DNA from: Halopseudomonas xinjiangensis
GTDB taxonomy: Bacteria > Pseudomonadota > Gammaproteobacteria > Pseudomonadales > Pseudomonadaceae
Length of the DNA stretch: 64,000 bases
Assembly: GCA_011050525.1 (NCBI GenBank)
Contig: DRFO01000039.1
Coordinates: 1-64,000 of the forward strand
Direction of reading: 5' to 3'
Shown: one piece after another, positions 30,533 to 40,021 of the stretch
Numbering within the stretch: the stretch's first letter is position 1
Layout: every line of letters begins with the position of its first letter
Notes under the pieces: model-generated
Told to the model about the DNA's origin: nothing
Seen by the model: only the letters and a program-made list of their open reading frames with translations
The model's database searches: none
Program-made: the position numbers and the translations under genes

Positions 30533-31705
30533 TCAGTTACTTGCCTTCAGACCAAGCAGCGACTCGTATTCAGCGATCAAGAGCTCCCCCATATACTCAC
30601 TGTCAAAGTGTCGAACTACTCGTTTTCGAGCGCTTTCTCCCATCCGGCGACGCTGAGCTGGATTTATCACCAGCGATGCCAGAGCATTAGCGAGACTGGC
30701 CGGATCTTCCAGGGTAGTCAAAAGACCGGTATCGCCAGCTACCACCGCGTCGGAAAGGCCATAAATGTTGGAGGCCACCGTAGGCAAGCCCATAGCTCCA
30801 GCCTCAATTACAACTGTCCCAAATCCCTCTCGGTGACTCGGCAGGCAAAAGATATCCGATATCGCCATGAATTTTTCAGGCTCTGCGGAGAAGCCAACGA
30901 TGACCAAACGGTTCTGGTCGAGTCGTTCGCTCATTTCATCTAACAGCAGGCGTCCATCTGCCTCAAAGGGACCAACGAGTAAGAGATGAACATCCGCGCC
31001 CTGTTCAATTAACGTTTCGAATGCATTGAGCAGCTCGCGGATTCCCTTGTCACGGGTGATCCTGCCCACAAACAACAACACAACGCTATCCGGCCGGATG
31101 CCAAGAGAGGTCCTGAACTGCATTTTGCCATCGGCCGTATACTTCTCAGGGTCGAATCTCCTGAGATCAATCCCCGCCAGAGAACCTTCGCCCAGCACAC
31201 GAATGCGCGAACGACGAACAATGCGGTTTTCAATCAAGAACTCTCGCTGGCTGCGGCTATCGGTGTAGCAACACGTATTAAGGAAACCTATGATTCGATC
31301 GCAATAAATCAGGATTTTTCTTTTCGGACCCGACATAGTCACCCAAGGTTGTCCTGTGAAAGTATGGACGCGCGTTCGGACCCCCGCGATTCTGCCTGCG
31401 ATAGCCGTTAACAAGCCTGCTTTTGGGGTTACGGAATGGACAATGTCGAATTTTTCACGCTTGAAAAGTCTAATCAGATTGAGCAGCGCCTTCATGTCTT
31501 TCACGACATTGATTTCACGACAAAAATCTACGTGGATGAATCTTGCTGAATCTGCCGCCCCGTCATCATTAACAAGTTCATCGTCCTTGTTTGATATGAC
31601 CGTAAGGTCGGCGCCAGCAGCTACTATCTGCTCCAGTTGGGTCCGAAGCTGGGTAACTATAAAAAAACGAACTGTCGAGAGACGGGCTATTCGGATATTC
31701 TTCAT
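30533..31705 (-). CDS. Glycosyltransferase family 4 (GT-B fold)
   Basis: VVLLFVGRITRDKGIRELLNAFE; CLPSHREGFGTVVIEAGAMGLPTVASNIYG. Confidence 0.9.
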   Translation of the reverse strand: MKNIRIARLSTVRFFIVTQLRTQLEQIVAAGADLTVISNKDDELVNDDGAADSARFIHVDFCREINVVKDMKALLNLIRLFKREKFDIVHSVTPKAGLLTAIAGRIAGVRTRVHTFTGQPWVTMSGPKRKILIYCDRIIGFLNTCCYTDSRSQREFLIENRIVRRSRIRVLGEGSLAGIDLRRFDPEKYTADGKMQFRTSLGIRPDSVVLLFVGRITRDKGIRELLNAFETLIEQGADVHLLLVGPFEADGRLLLDEMSERLDQNRLVIVGFSAEPEKFMAISDIFCLPSHREGFGTVVIEAGAMGLPTVASNIYGLSDAVVAGDTGLLTTLEDPASLANALASLVINPAQRRRMGESARKRVVRHFDSEYMGELLIAEYESLLGLKASN

Positions 31706-32634
31706 GCGTTGGCCTTCAGATGACGACAGTAACGACGAAGTCCTGCGACAATCCCTACATTCGCCGAATAACCCAGGAGATGCTCAGCCTTTGTTGTTGA
31801 GTAAGTCGAACTGAGTGTAAGTGCCGAGATACGTGCGTTAGTAAGCGGAAAACCGGGGATGAAGGTCCCAAACCGGCTTATAGCTTGAACCAGAGAACCT
31901 GGCGCTTGGAGCGTACCCCGCCCCCCGAGCTCTTCCCTCGCAATCTGAACAAAATCACGTTGCGATACGCAATCAGATATTATGAAGTCTTGATTGCGGG
32001 CGTTCGGATTAGTTATCGCAAGCATCACCATCTGAACAACATCTTCCACATAAACGTAGTTCATGGTGTAGGCATTCGGATTACCAATGTAAAAAAAAAT
32101 GCCCTTACGTATCATACCCAACAACTGTGCTAACGATCGGTTAGGCATCCCTTCACCAAAAACGTTTGAAGGACGTAGAACGGTAAACGGTATTCCTTTT
32201 TCCAAACACCGTTCACGAACTAGGATTTCGCCTTCAGCCTTGGTTTCTTCATAAGATCCGACCGGTTTGAACTCATCGCCCTCGTCAATGATTCCCTCTA
32301 CCCGCGGGCCGTAAACACCGACGCTACTGATCTGAACCCAATGAACTCCACAACGCGCTGATAGTGTGTCCAACGCTTTTTCCACGGCGACAACATGCAG
32401 AGGCCGCATAAAATCCTCGGCTCGTATTTCGCCAGCACAATTCACGATGACATCGTAGCCGTTCAACGCAGGGTAACTACCTTCAATAAGATCTCCGGCA
32501 ACATATCGTAGTTGTAATTGAGTATTAGACTCCCGCGTTCGACTAAGGATATCTACTTGATAACCAACCGAGTACAGCTTATCTGCGATCGCCTTTCCAA
32601 TAAAACCCGTCCCACCAAAAATCATTACTCTCAT
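31702..32634 (-). CDS. NAD-dependent epimerase/dehydratase
   Basis: MRVMIFGGTGFIGKAIADKLYSVGYQVDIL; overlaps the GT4 start. Confidence 0.85.
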   Translation of the reverse strand: MRVMIFGGTGFIGKAIADKLYSVGYQVDILSRTRESNTQLQLRYVAGDLIEGSYPALNGYDVIVNCAGEIRAEDFMRPLHVVAVEKALDTLSARCGVHWVQISSVGVYGPRVEGIIDEGDEFKPVGSYEETKAEGEILVRERCLEKGIPFTVLRPSNVFGEGMPNRSLAQLLGMIRKGIFFYIGNPNAYTMNYVYVEDVVQMVMLAITNPNARNQDFIISDCVSQRDFVQIAREELGGRGTLQAPGSLVQAISRFGTFIPGFPLTNARISALTLSSTYSTTKAEHLLGYSANVGIVAGLRRYCRHLKANA

Positions 32635-32753
32635 TATTGTCCTCTCTGATAATGGTTGCTCTGATGCTCGACTCATATATTCATGAGTGACGGAGGAGTA
32701 AGGTGGTTTTGCCGACTAGACAAGGCGCGCGAACAATTTTAATAAAGCCAGAC

Positions 32754-34028
32754 CTATTTTTCACTGCCCACCCCCGCAGACGTTCTTGTGTTAAAGGAAG
32801 ATACGCGCTGGTTCGCGGCCATATGAAAGTAAATAGTTAAAATTAAAAACATAAAAAAATAATAAGTTCTTACTTGCCAATAAAACAAAGATATAGTCAA
32901 GAAAAACACCAAAAGCGAAACTATAAAAGCTTTTAGTCTAATGGACTTTGTATAACACAAGCACTGGCAAGCGGGTATTACGAGAGCCAGTATAAATACT
33001 ATAAGAGAAAATAAACCAGTATCCATTACAGTTGAAAGATAAAGTAAATGCGGGTCAGAAGTTTCGCTAGCAAAGCCCATGCCATGGCCGAAAAAAAAAT
33101 TTGCAGGACGATCCAAGACCACCTCCATAGTATTTTTTAATCTTGAAAACCGGTCAGCGTTTGAGGCCTGATCCAGCGCTCTTTCGGCCAGGGTGTCCCA
33201 CATTCCACCTAAGTCATAAAAATATGGTGCAATGGCAAACGCCACCCCCCCCAAAATGACAACTGAAAGCATCCAATTTATAGAAACCTTGATACTTTTG
33301 TCGCTGCACAGGTTATAAGTTAGATTGACAAGCTGAAAAGATATAACAGCAACAACAAACGCTAAAAATCCACTGCGAGAGAGCGTTAGCATCCCAGCAA
33401 ACACCAGCAAAGCGACAAAAACCTTACCAGTAGAATTAATGCTTCGGCAATAAATAGCAGCTAGCGCACCCAAATAAAGAAAATAGGACAGCACATTCGG
33501 ATCTGAAGAGCTCTCGTAACCCGTAGGGAAGTAAGAAAATTTTCCTTCAAAAAATACAGGTATAGTCGCCCGCCCCCATCCTCCCATGCCCAAAGTAGAG
33601 ACAGACAAAACCACAACAACTGAGGAAATAAATGCTGATAAAAATATCATTTTATAAAAAAAATCTAGCCGGCTTCTAAAAAAAAGAGCACCTCCATACG
33701 CAATAGTTGCATATATTGCGTGTGGCAAAATATTCTTCGCAGCGGCGACTTGATCAATAGCAAAGAAAATCGAAACTATAAATGAACAAAACATTAAGAT
33801 AATGAGCGATGCAGCCAACAGCTCTTGAGAACCGAATCGTCCCGTCCACCATATCGCCAAAATAGCACCTAGAAATGCAAAAAAGGTTGCTAAATGATCA
33901 GTACTAATTCCGAGGACAATCTGCTTATGTCCACCCAAAAAACTCCAGAGAAAAAATGGAAAGAACAACAAAGCAATAACCTTCCAGATGACAAACGAGG
34001 CGCCATAATCGAGTTTCATATTTATCAA
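32754..34028 (-). CDS. wzy: O-antigen polymerase-like polytopic membrane protein
   Basis: About 10 hydrophobic segments; AT-rich; FFFGHGMGFASETSDPHLLYLSTVMDTG resembles the Wzy_C/O-antigen ligase-type region; locus position. Confidence 0.8.
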   Translation of the reverse strand: MINMKLDYGASFVIWKVIALLFFPFFLWSFLGGHKQIVLGISTDHLATFFAFLGAILAIWWTGRFGSQELLAASLIILMFCSFIVSIFFAIDQVAAAKNILPHAIYATIAYGGALFFRSRLDFFYKMIFLSAFISSVVVVLSVSTLGMGGWGRATIPVFFEGKFSYFPTGYESSSDPNVLSYFLYLGALAAIYCRSINSTGKVFVALLVFAGMLTLSRSGFLAFVVAVISFQLVNLTYNLCSDKSIKVSINWMLSVVILGGVAFAIAPYFYDLGGMWDTLAERALDQASNADRFSRLKNTMEVVLDRPANFFFGHGMGFASETSDPHLLYLSTVMDTGLFSLIVFILALVIPACQCLCYTKSIRLKAFIVSLLVFFLTISLFYWQVRTYYFFMFLILTIYFHMAANQRVSSFNTRTSAGVGSEK

Positions 34029-34834
34029 TTCTTGAGCTTGACCCTAACTAGCCTAAAAGTGAATCGTATCAGAGACCATACACAAAGCCCACTAGAAGCT
34101 AACAGCCCTAAGTATTTTCTTTTATACAAATTTCGGTAAACATCCAACTCTCCTTTCTCCATTTTCCACAGCGCTGCGCTGAGTCCTGTCTCTCCGTACT
34201 CAGCCTTGTGCAAATAAGCGAGAGGGAGTGGAGACCGTGAACAGCGTAGGCCCGAACAACATATTTCAGTCCATAGACCGTAATCTTCGCAATATCTTTT
34301 GCCATCAGTAAATCGATGCTTAATGTCTCTACGGAGCATAACTGACGGGGTCGAAAATCTATTAGACCTCATCAGCTGCGTTTTACTTACATCCGTAAAT
34401 GTGTGTCCATAATCATCCACTGAGTACGACGAATATATCTCGTTTAACACCATCCGAGTCCACGCGTGGCCGCTAAGAGCGACAAGAGGGTTATTCTCCA
34501 TGAACGTATACTGAATTTCGATTTTACGTTTGTGCCAACTGTCGTCCGCGTCAAGAAAAGCGACATACGGCTCAACTGCGGCTTCCCAACCTGCGTTTCT
34601 TGCTGCGCCTGGGCCGGCATTCTCGGCCAGCGAAATGATCTTTATCCAGCCATCGGGAAAAGACGCGCGTAAATGCTCCAAAACATCTTTTGTATCATCC
34701 CCGCTGCAGTCATCAACGAGCAGAACTTCGCTAGGTATCAACGTCTGCGCGGCAATAGAGTTTAAGGCGCGACCTATTGTTTTGCCGCAGCGATAACAAG
34801 GCACTACGACGCTAACAGGTGCGGACTTACGCAT
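34025..34834 (-). CDS. Glycosyltransferase family 2
   Basis: VSVVVPCYRCGKTIGRALNSIAAQTLIPSEVLLVDDCSGDDT; YVAFLDADDSWHKRKIE. Confidence 0.92.
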   Translation of the reverse strand: MRKSAPVSVVVPCYRCGKTIGRALNSIAAQTLIPSEVLLVDDCSGDDTKDVLEHLRASFPDGWIKIISLAENAGPGAARNAGWEAAVEPYVAFLDADDSWHKRKIEIQYTFMENNPLVALSGHAWTRMVLNEIYSSYSVDDYGHTFTDVSKTQLMRSNRFSTPSVMLRRDIKHRFTDGKRYCEDYGLWTEICCSGLRCSRSPLPLAYLHKAEYGETGLSAALWKMEKGELDVYRNLYKRKYLGLLASSGLCVWSLIRFTFRLVRVKLKN

Positions 34835-36053
34835 CTTTCAAGACTCTCGCTTTCAATTCATCCGCAGCCTTCTCTACCGAATCTCGCCAAAGCGGAAGTT
34901 TTTTGTCCAAAGCACCGACAATTTCATTTTTATTTTCAATGAGATAACTAAGTTTAGCCATTAGAGCGTCTGCGCTTAGCTCAGGCGTGGGGAGAACCAC
35001 TGGCATGTCACCGAGAAGATCCTTGTTGATGCCTATCGCTTTAACGCTATAAGCGATCGAAACCGTAGGCACAGCACTTGATAACGCGGCGATTGTTGCA
35101 TGGGTGCGTGCGCCTATGAAATAACGCACCTTACTGATCGCGTGCTTGAGCTGTGAAGCATTGGATTCACGGGGTAAAGCGGTGACCGACGAGCCAAGGT
35201 CGTTCAGGCTGGCAAGCATACCGTTCATGTAGGTAGCATCGTCATTGACATCATCACCCCTAAGTGGCATGACATGTGGGACTAGCAGCACCCCATATCC
35301 TTTTGAAACGGCCATGCGGATGAAGGTTTCGGCTTCAGCTCTTAGATTTTGCTTATCGGAACGGTAACGTTCAATTAAGGGACTGATATTGAAACCAATA
35401 ACGTCACCGTTCTGCGCCATAGGCCAATAATCAGCAACATCGAAAGCCTGCTTTTCTAAAGTAAAAGCAGGGTCAGCCATCAAGACTACATTAGTCAAAC
35501 CCATCTTGCCGGTGAGATACTCGAAGCTTATGCTTTCCCTCACTGCAATCAACGTCATCTGCGCCAAGTGGCGCCGGATCGCTGGCAGAAATTTCGGGTC
35601 GCTATCAAAAGGGCCAACTGACGCACCCCATATGATTACGGGCTTATCCATTTTCATCGCCAATTGATCAATTCCCATCAGTAGTGATGGAAGGCGATAG
35701 TCTAATGAATAATTGTCACCGCCTACTGAAATTACCGCATCAACGCCTTCGATCTGAGCGCGAAGCGCAGCAGGAAAAGAAAAGGGCCAGCCCGCCGTTT
35801 TAATCGCTTTCAACGGGATACGCTGTATATGTGCCCAGGGCCTAGTCCAGGCAGGAAAATACGATTCAACAAACCTTACGCCGTACTCGCCAGCTTCCGG
35901 CCACTGCATCTTGTCAAGTGCAATGTCGTCTGAGGGGACAAGGAACTCAACATGACCAAAATTGCGAGCAAGTATTGCTACTGTACTACGTACGATTGCT
36001 TCACACCCGCGATTGGCAAAGGACCTTTGGCCTGTCATATAAAAGCGCATCAC
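34827..36053 (-). CDS. Polysaccharide pyruvyl transferase family protein
   Basis: FANRGCEAIVRSTVAIL; ISVGGDNYSLDY; VIWGASVGPF; FIGARTHATIAALSSAVPTVSIAYSVKAIGI. Confidence 0.88.
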   Translation of the reverse strand: MMRFYMTGQRSFANRGCEAIVRSTVAILARNFGHVEFLVPSDDIALDKMQWPEAGEYGVRFVESYFPAWTRPWAHIQRIPLKAIKTAGWPFSFPAALRAQIEGVDAVISVGGDNYSLDYRLPSLLMGIDQLAMKMDKPVIIWGASVGPFDSDPKFLPAIRRHLAQMTLIAVRESISFEYLTGKMGLTNVVLMADPAFTLEKQAFDVADYWPMAQNGDVIGFNISPLIERYRSDKQNLRAEAETFIRMAVSKGYGVLLVPHVMPLRGDDVNDDATYMNGMLASLNDLGSSVTALPRESNASQLKHAISKVRYFIGARTHATIAALSSAVPTVSIAYSVKAIGINKDLLGDMPVVLPTPELSADALMAKLSYLIENKNEIVGALDKKLPLWRDSVEKAADELKARVLKDA

Positions 36054-37441
36054 AAGATCTTCCTCTTTAAGTAGTGTGCATATTGATAAGCAACTTTAAG
36101 GCAACCCTTAATGAGCCTTTTATTCAAATAATAGTAATACAACTCGACAGGCAACATTTTGACCAAAAAATAACTAAAGCTTCCACGCTGCTTGGCTTCG
36201 CCGAATCTTATGTGGGACTGGGCTGCTATCCTCTCTCGGAGTCTATATATTTTTTCTCTTTGTACAGGCACTACGAATTCATTTGCCTGCACTCGCTTCC
36301 GTGGGGCCCATACCCCTTCCTGCTTTGCTACGCCGATTCTAACAGCCAAGCCCTCCCGTCGGTGTCGATAATTTCCTGCTTGCGACTCGTAGACTTTATC
36401 TACTGATACCTCTTTCAAAGCCACCACTCTGTTAGTGACGCCTTGCGCTATGACGTCATTGATCAATCGATCTCGGACGATCATGATATTCGTTCCTGCA
36501 GAATCACCTACTGTCTCAGGCAACCATGCATCTCCACAGGACAGATCAGCCGTTTCACCGGCTATGTCATCGCACCAATCGCAGGCTTTAGGTTTGAAAT
36601 ACCCTAGCCCCCAATCAAGCCCATAAAGCTGGCTAGTGGCAACTGGCGGCAATGCGTTTCTTTCGCCAAAGCGGTCACTGCATATGACTTGACTGCTATA
36701 TCGATTGGCGGGGAGATTTGCGTTCTTAACACGAAAATCAACTGAGTGTATTTGACGTGGCTCAATCCCTTGCTGAAGCGCAATCATTTCAGCAAACGCC
36801 TTTGTCTTCATGTGTCCGCAGAAAATGGCGATGCAAAATTTTATACTTTTATTAACACTCTCATTATGCTTTGCTAAAAGCCTGATCGACTTTACAAAAC
36901 ATGGAACACCAACAAAAGCATAACGCTTACCATTCCCCAAAATACTTTTAAGCGCATCGTCGTAATGAGTAGGATAGTATCTGGACTTAGCCCTACTGGT
37001 TATTTGCTCGACTGATTCAGATATCTGATATTCAAATATTGAATCCATACCTTCCGCAACGTGTATTACCCCGTCAATGTGTCCGTTGCGCAGTAGCTCT
37101 GCCAGAACCCAAGTTACCATCCCACCTGAACTTGCCTTGGCACGATACTCACCTTCAATAACGTGACCAACGTAATTACCCAGATGATAGCCGACGCGCT
37201 TATCGTACTTACTGAACCCGGAGTACAAATCCGTGCCAATATCGTCTTCCGAACTAGTAGTAGAAAAAGGACACACCTCAGCAGAAGCGGTCCTAGCATC
37301 TAGTTTTGCCTGCGGAATACCGATTGGGCTGTCAATGAGCTGATTATTTGTATCATCGACAGCACACGCGCCGCATCCTATGCAGTAACCGCCATCGACC
37401 ACTTTTTGCAGTGAGCTTTCGCTCCCATTAAAGGCAGTCAT
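36050..37441 (-). CDS. Coenzyme F420 hydrogenase/dehydrogenase beta-subunit (FrhB) family Fe-S protein
   Basis: GGYCIGCGACAVDD; VCPFS; KASSGGMVTWVLAELLRNGHIDGVIHV; VGVPCFVKSIRLL; CDWCDDIAGETADLSCGDAW. Confidence 0.88.
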   Translation of the reverse strand: MTAFNGSESSLQKVVDGGYCIGCGACAVDDTNNQLIDSPIGIPQAKLDARTASAEVCPFSTTSSEDDIGTDLYSGFSKYDKRVGYHLGNYVGHVIEGEYRAKASSGGMVTWVLAELLRNGHIDGVIHVAEGMDSIFEYQISESVEQITSRAKSRYYPTHYDDALKSILGNGKRYAFVGVPCFVKSIRLLAKHNESVNKSIKFCIAIFCGHMKTKAFAEMIALQQGIEPRQIHSVDFRVKNANLPANRYSSQVICSDRFGERNALPPVATSQLYGLDWGLGYFKPKACDWCDDIAGETADLSCGDAWLPETVGDSAGTNIMIVRDRLINDVIAQGVTNRVVALKEVSVDKVYESQAGNYRHRREGLAVRIGVAKQEGVWAPRKRVQANEFVVPVQREKIYRLRERIAAQSHIRFGEAKQRGSFSYFLVKMLPVELYYYYLNKRLIKGCLKVAYQYAHYLKRKIL

Positions 37442-38724
37442 ATGAATTTCTCTTCTATGAAAACATTTCGTTTTACGGATCTGGTGTACAGCAACAACAA
37501 TAGCACTTCAGTGACGACCGTTGAAACTGCCGCACCCACTACACCAAAAACCGGTATCAGGGCTATATTCATTAGAATATTTACTAATGCTGTGAACCCC
37601 ATCAATTGAACCTTGCGTTTCATATTATCTTTGGTTACCAAGACTGACCCGACGCTAGTCGCCATAAATCGCACGGGTGCAGCTGCCGCCAAAATAATAA
37701 GAGGCGTTAGAGCTCCGCTATAGCTCTCGTTGAAGAGCAGCGGTAATCCCACGGGTGCCAAAATCCAAATACATATCATGGACATACAGCCCAAGGCGAA
37801 CATGACTAAGTTGCCTTGCCGGTATACGTTTCTAAACCTTACTCTATCGTGACTAGCCCAGCGATGTATTTTTGGCAGAAGAAACTTTTGGTAAAGCACA
37901 GCTGGCAATAAATACACAGCCGACATTATCAAAAATGCAGCATTGTAGATCCCTGCTGCTTCGTTCCCATCCATGTACTTTAGAATGAGAATATCGCTTT
38001 GGAAGTAAATCAAATACAAAACACCGGACAAACCGAAAGGCCAACTATGCTTGGTTACTTCAGCGACTGCCAGTCCAGAGTTATAATACGAGCTTTTCAG
38101 CCCATACCCCCTTAACTTTAGTTGACCATTGGACATTCTCCAGATCGATAACCCACCCACAAGAACTATTCCAAGAGCAATGATCGCGTAGGAGATTGAC
38201 ACTACGGTCAACGTCGTCAATTCATCGATAAGATATACAATCGCTAGAACGGCACCTAGACGGAGAAGATGGGGGGTGAATTGCCATATAGCCAATTCAC
38301 CGTAACGCTCCTCCAACTGGAACTTGGCGCTCGCCAATTCCAAAGAGACCTGACCGAAAACAATTATAGATAACAACAACAAAACATGGGTAAAGGCTTC
38401 GTCATGGGGGCCTACGAAAGCCCATATTATGATCAGAGCAAACGTTGATGATGTGGTTATCAAGACAAGGCGTAAGGATGGTGCCAACCATCGCTCTGCT
38501 TGCCATCCCTCTTCACCATACACTTTGAGCCAAAACGCTCCTATTCCGAAACTTGCTAGGGGTGTTACCAACATGACCGTCCCCAAGGCTGCAGCAAAAA
38601 CACCGAAAGTCGCTGGGTCAAACTGGCGCGCCAGGACCACTTGGCCCAGGAAAGCACATCCTGCACCCAAGACTGCTCCGACCCATAGATAAGAGACTAA
38701 TTTAAACGACCGGAGCATTCTCAA
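37438..38724 (-). CDS. wzx: O-antigen flippase-like MATE/PST-family protein
   Basis: About 12 hydrophobic segments; VLARQFDPATFGVFAAALGTVMLVTPLASFGIGAFWLK. Confidence 0.85.
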   Translation of the reverse strand: MRMLRSFKLVSYLWVGAVLGAGCAFLGQVVLARQFDPATFGVFAAALGTVMLVTPLASFGIGAFWLKVYGEEGWQAERWLAPSLRLVLITTSSTFALIIIWAFVGPHDEAFTHVLLLLSIIVFGQVSLELASAKFQLEERYGELAIWQFTPHLLRLGAVLAIVYLIDELTTLTVVSISYAIIALGIVLVGGLSIWRMSNGQLKLRGYGLKSSYYNSGLAVAEVTKHSWPFGLSGVLYLIYFQSDILILKYMDGNEAAGIYNAAFLIMSAVYLLPAVLYQKFLLPKIHRWASHDRVRFRNVYRQGNLVMFALGCMSMICIWILAPVGLPLLFNESYSGALTPLIILAAAAPVRFMATSVGSVLVTKDNMKRKVQLMGFTALVNILMNIALIPVFGVVGAAVSTVVTEVLLLLLYTRSVKRNVFIEEKFI

Positions 38725-38785
38725 AATGCCCTCTTCGGCCTACTAACATCACATTCCGCACCTCGGTTCATGAATATCACTGCGT

Positions 38786-39856
38786 TCAAATCGCGCTTGA
38801 TACTTTGCGTTTTCTGATAGCTATACGGACCAAAGCGATCACGCTTCCCAACATTCCCCCAAGCACGATGCCCGCCCCGACTATTATCTTCTTCCTCGGC
38901 TCAATCGGTCCGTCGGGTATCTCAGCAGCGCTATCAAGCGTAAACAATGCCGCTCCCTTCGGTGCTGGATTAACCAAACTCAATAGGTTGATTTGCTGCT
39001 GTAAATTACGAAGTTCACCAATATAGGGGTCTTCGTTTTCACGCGCCTGAAGGAGCTCAAGTTCGGCTTGGATAGCTTTAGACCCCCGCATGTAAGCTAG
39101 ATTTCCATCAATCATCTGGGACAGTTCATCCTCTGCGGCTGTCCGCCCCGCTGTTACTTGAGGCGCGTCCACTCCCACGGCCTCAGCGACATTCAGCGCA
39201 TCTTTAAGCCGTGCTATACGGTCTTCGCGCTGCGTAGTGGCAAACTCACGGAGCACCTCGATTCTGCGCTCAAGTACTGTCTTTTTATTTTTTATCTCCA
39301 ATACGGTATTAGCCGTGAGGTCACCGAATGCTTCGTCGGCAGCCATTTGGAGAAAAATGTTGTTCCATTCAGCTGCGATCTCAGGGTCACTCGCCTGGAC
39401 GAGGATCTCCGTTATATGGGGGTTATTTCTCTCGTCTGGACGTCGAACCACTATATCTTCGCGCATACGCCTTGTGAGCTCATCCCTGGTGGCCGCTGAG
39501 CCTTGTTCGATGAGAAATGGCCTGTAATGCTGCACGAAAAAGTTTCGCCGGGTGGTCTCTGCTGTAAGGTTTCGGATGAAAATTGCATACACTCCACTGG
39601 GATCCAATTCGGAGAGTCCAGCTTGTGCGCGCCCGAGGTTCAACGGCGCCACATCCGCAGCCCGGGGAGGAATGGTTCGTGCGCTGGTTTCATAAACTGG
39701 AGAGAGCATTAAGGAATAGACGAGTGCGCAGAGAGTAACTACGGCTGTCACACCTATAATCACCCATTTTTCCTGCCATAGCCCTCTGGCAAGCTCAATC
39801 AGGTCGATTTCACCCATATGTTCGCGTGGCTCGTGCCTTCTGCTTTCTTCGTACAC
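38786..39856 (-). CDS. wzz: Wzz-family chain-length determinant
   Basis: GEIDLIELARGLWQEKWVIIGVTAVVTLCALVYSLMLSPVYE and C-terminal TM IIVGAGIVLGGMLGSVIALV; internal start (MGEIDL at about 39817) also possible. Confidence 0.88.
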   Translation of the reverse strand: MYEESRRHEPREHMGEIDLIELARGLWQEKWVIIGVTAVVTLCALVYSLMLSPVYETSARTIPPRAADVAPLNLGRAQAGLSELDPSGVYAIFIRNLTAETTRRNFFVQHYRPFLIEQGSAATRDELTRRMREDIVVRRPDERNNPHITEILVQASDPEIAAEWNNIFLQMAADEAFGDLTANTVLEIKNKKTVLERRIEVLREFATTQREDRIARLKDALNVAEAVGVDAPQVTAGRTAAEDELSQMIDGNLAYMRGSKAIQAELELLQARENEDPYIGELRNLQQQINLLSLVNPAPKGAALFTLDSAAEIPDGPIEPRKKIIVGAGIVLGGMLGSVIALVRIAIRKRKVSSAI

Positions 39857-39881
39857 AGTAACCTCATTATCAAAGTCAAAA

Positions 39882-39893
39882 CACGCTACCGCC
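39882..39893 (-). promoter_or_regulatory. ops (operon polarity suppressor) element, RfaH recruitment site
   Basis: Minus strand reads GGCGGTAGCGTG, an exact match to the canonical ops core, in the leader of the wzz-first operon and just downstream of rfaH. Confidence 0.9.
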
Positions 39894-40021
39894 CCAAGAT
39901 TTACTGTCTATTTCTTGAGAACAGATTATTAAATTGTGTAAGCCGTCCAGTTCAATCATCCAAGCACGGTGCGGCCAAGGGATTGAGGATCATAAACGGT
40001 CTCTACCCCAAGTGTCAGTTA

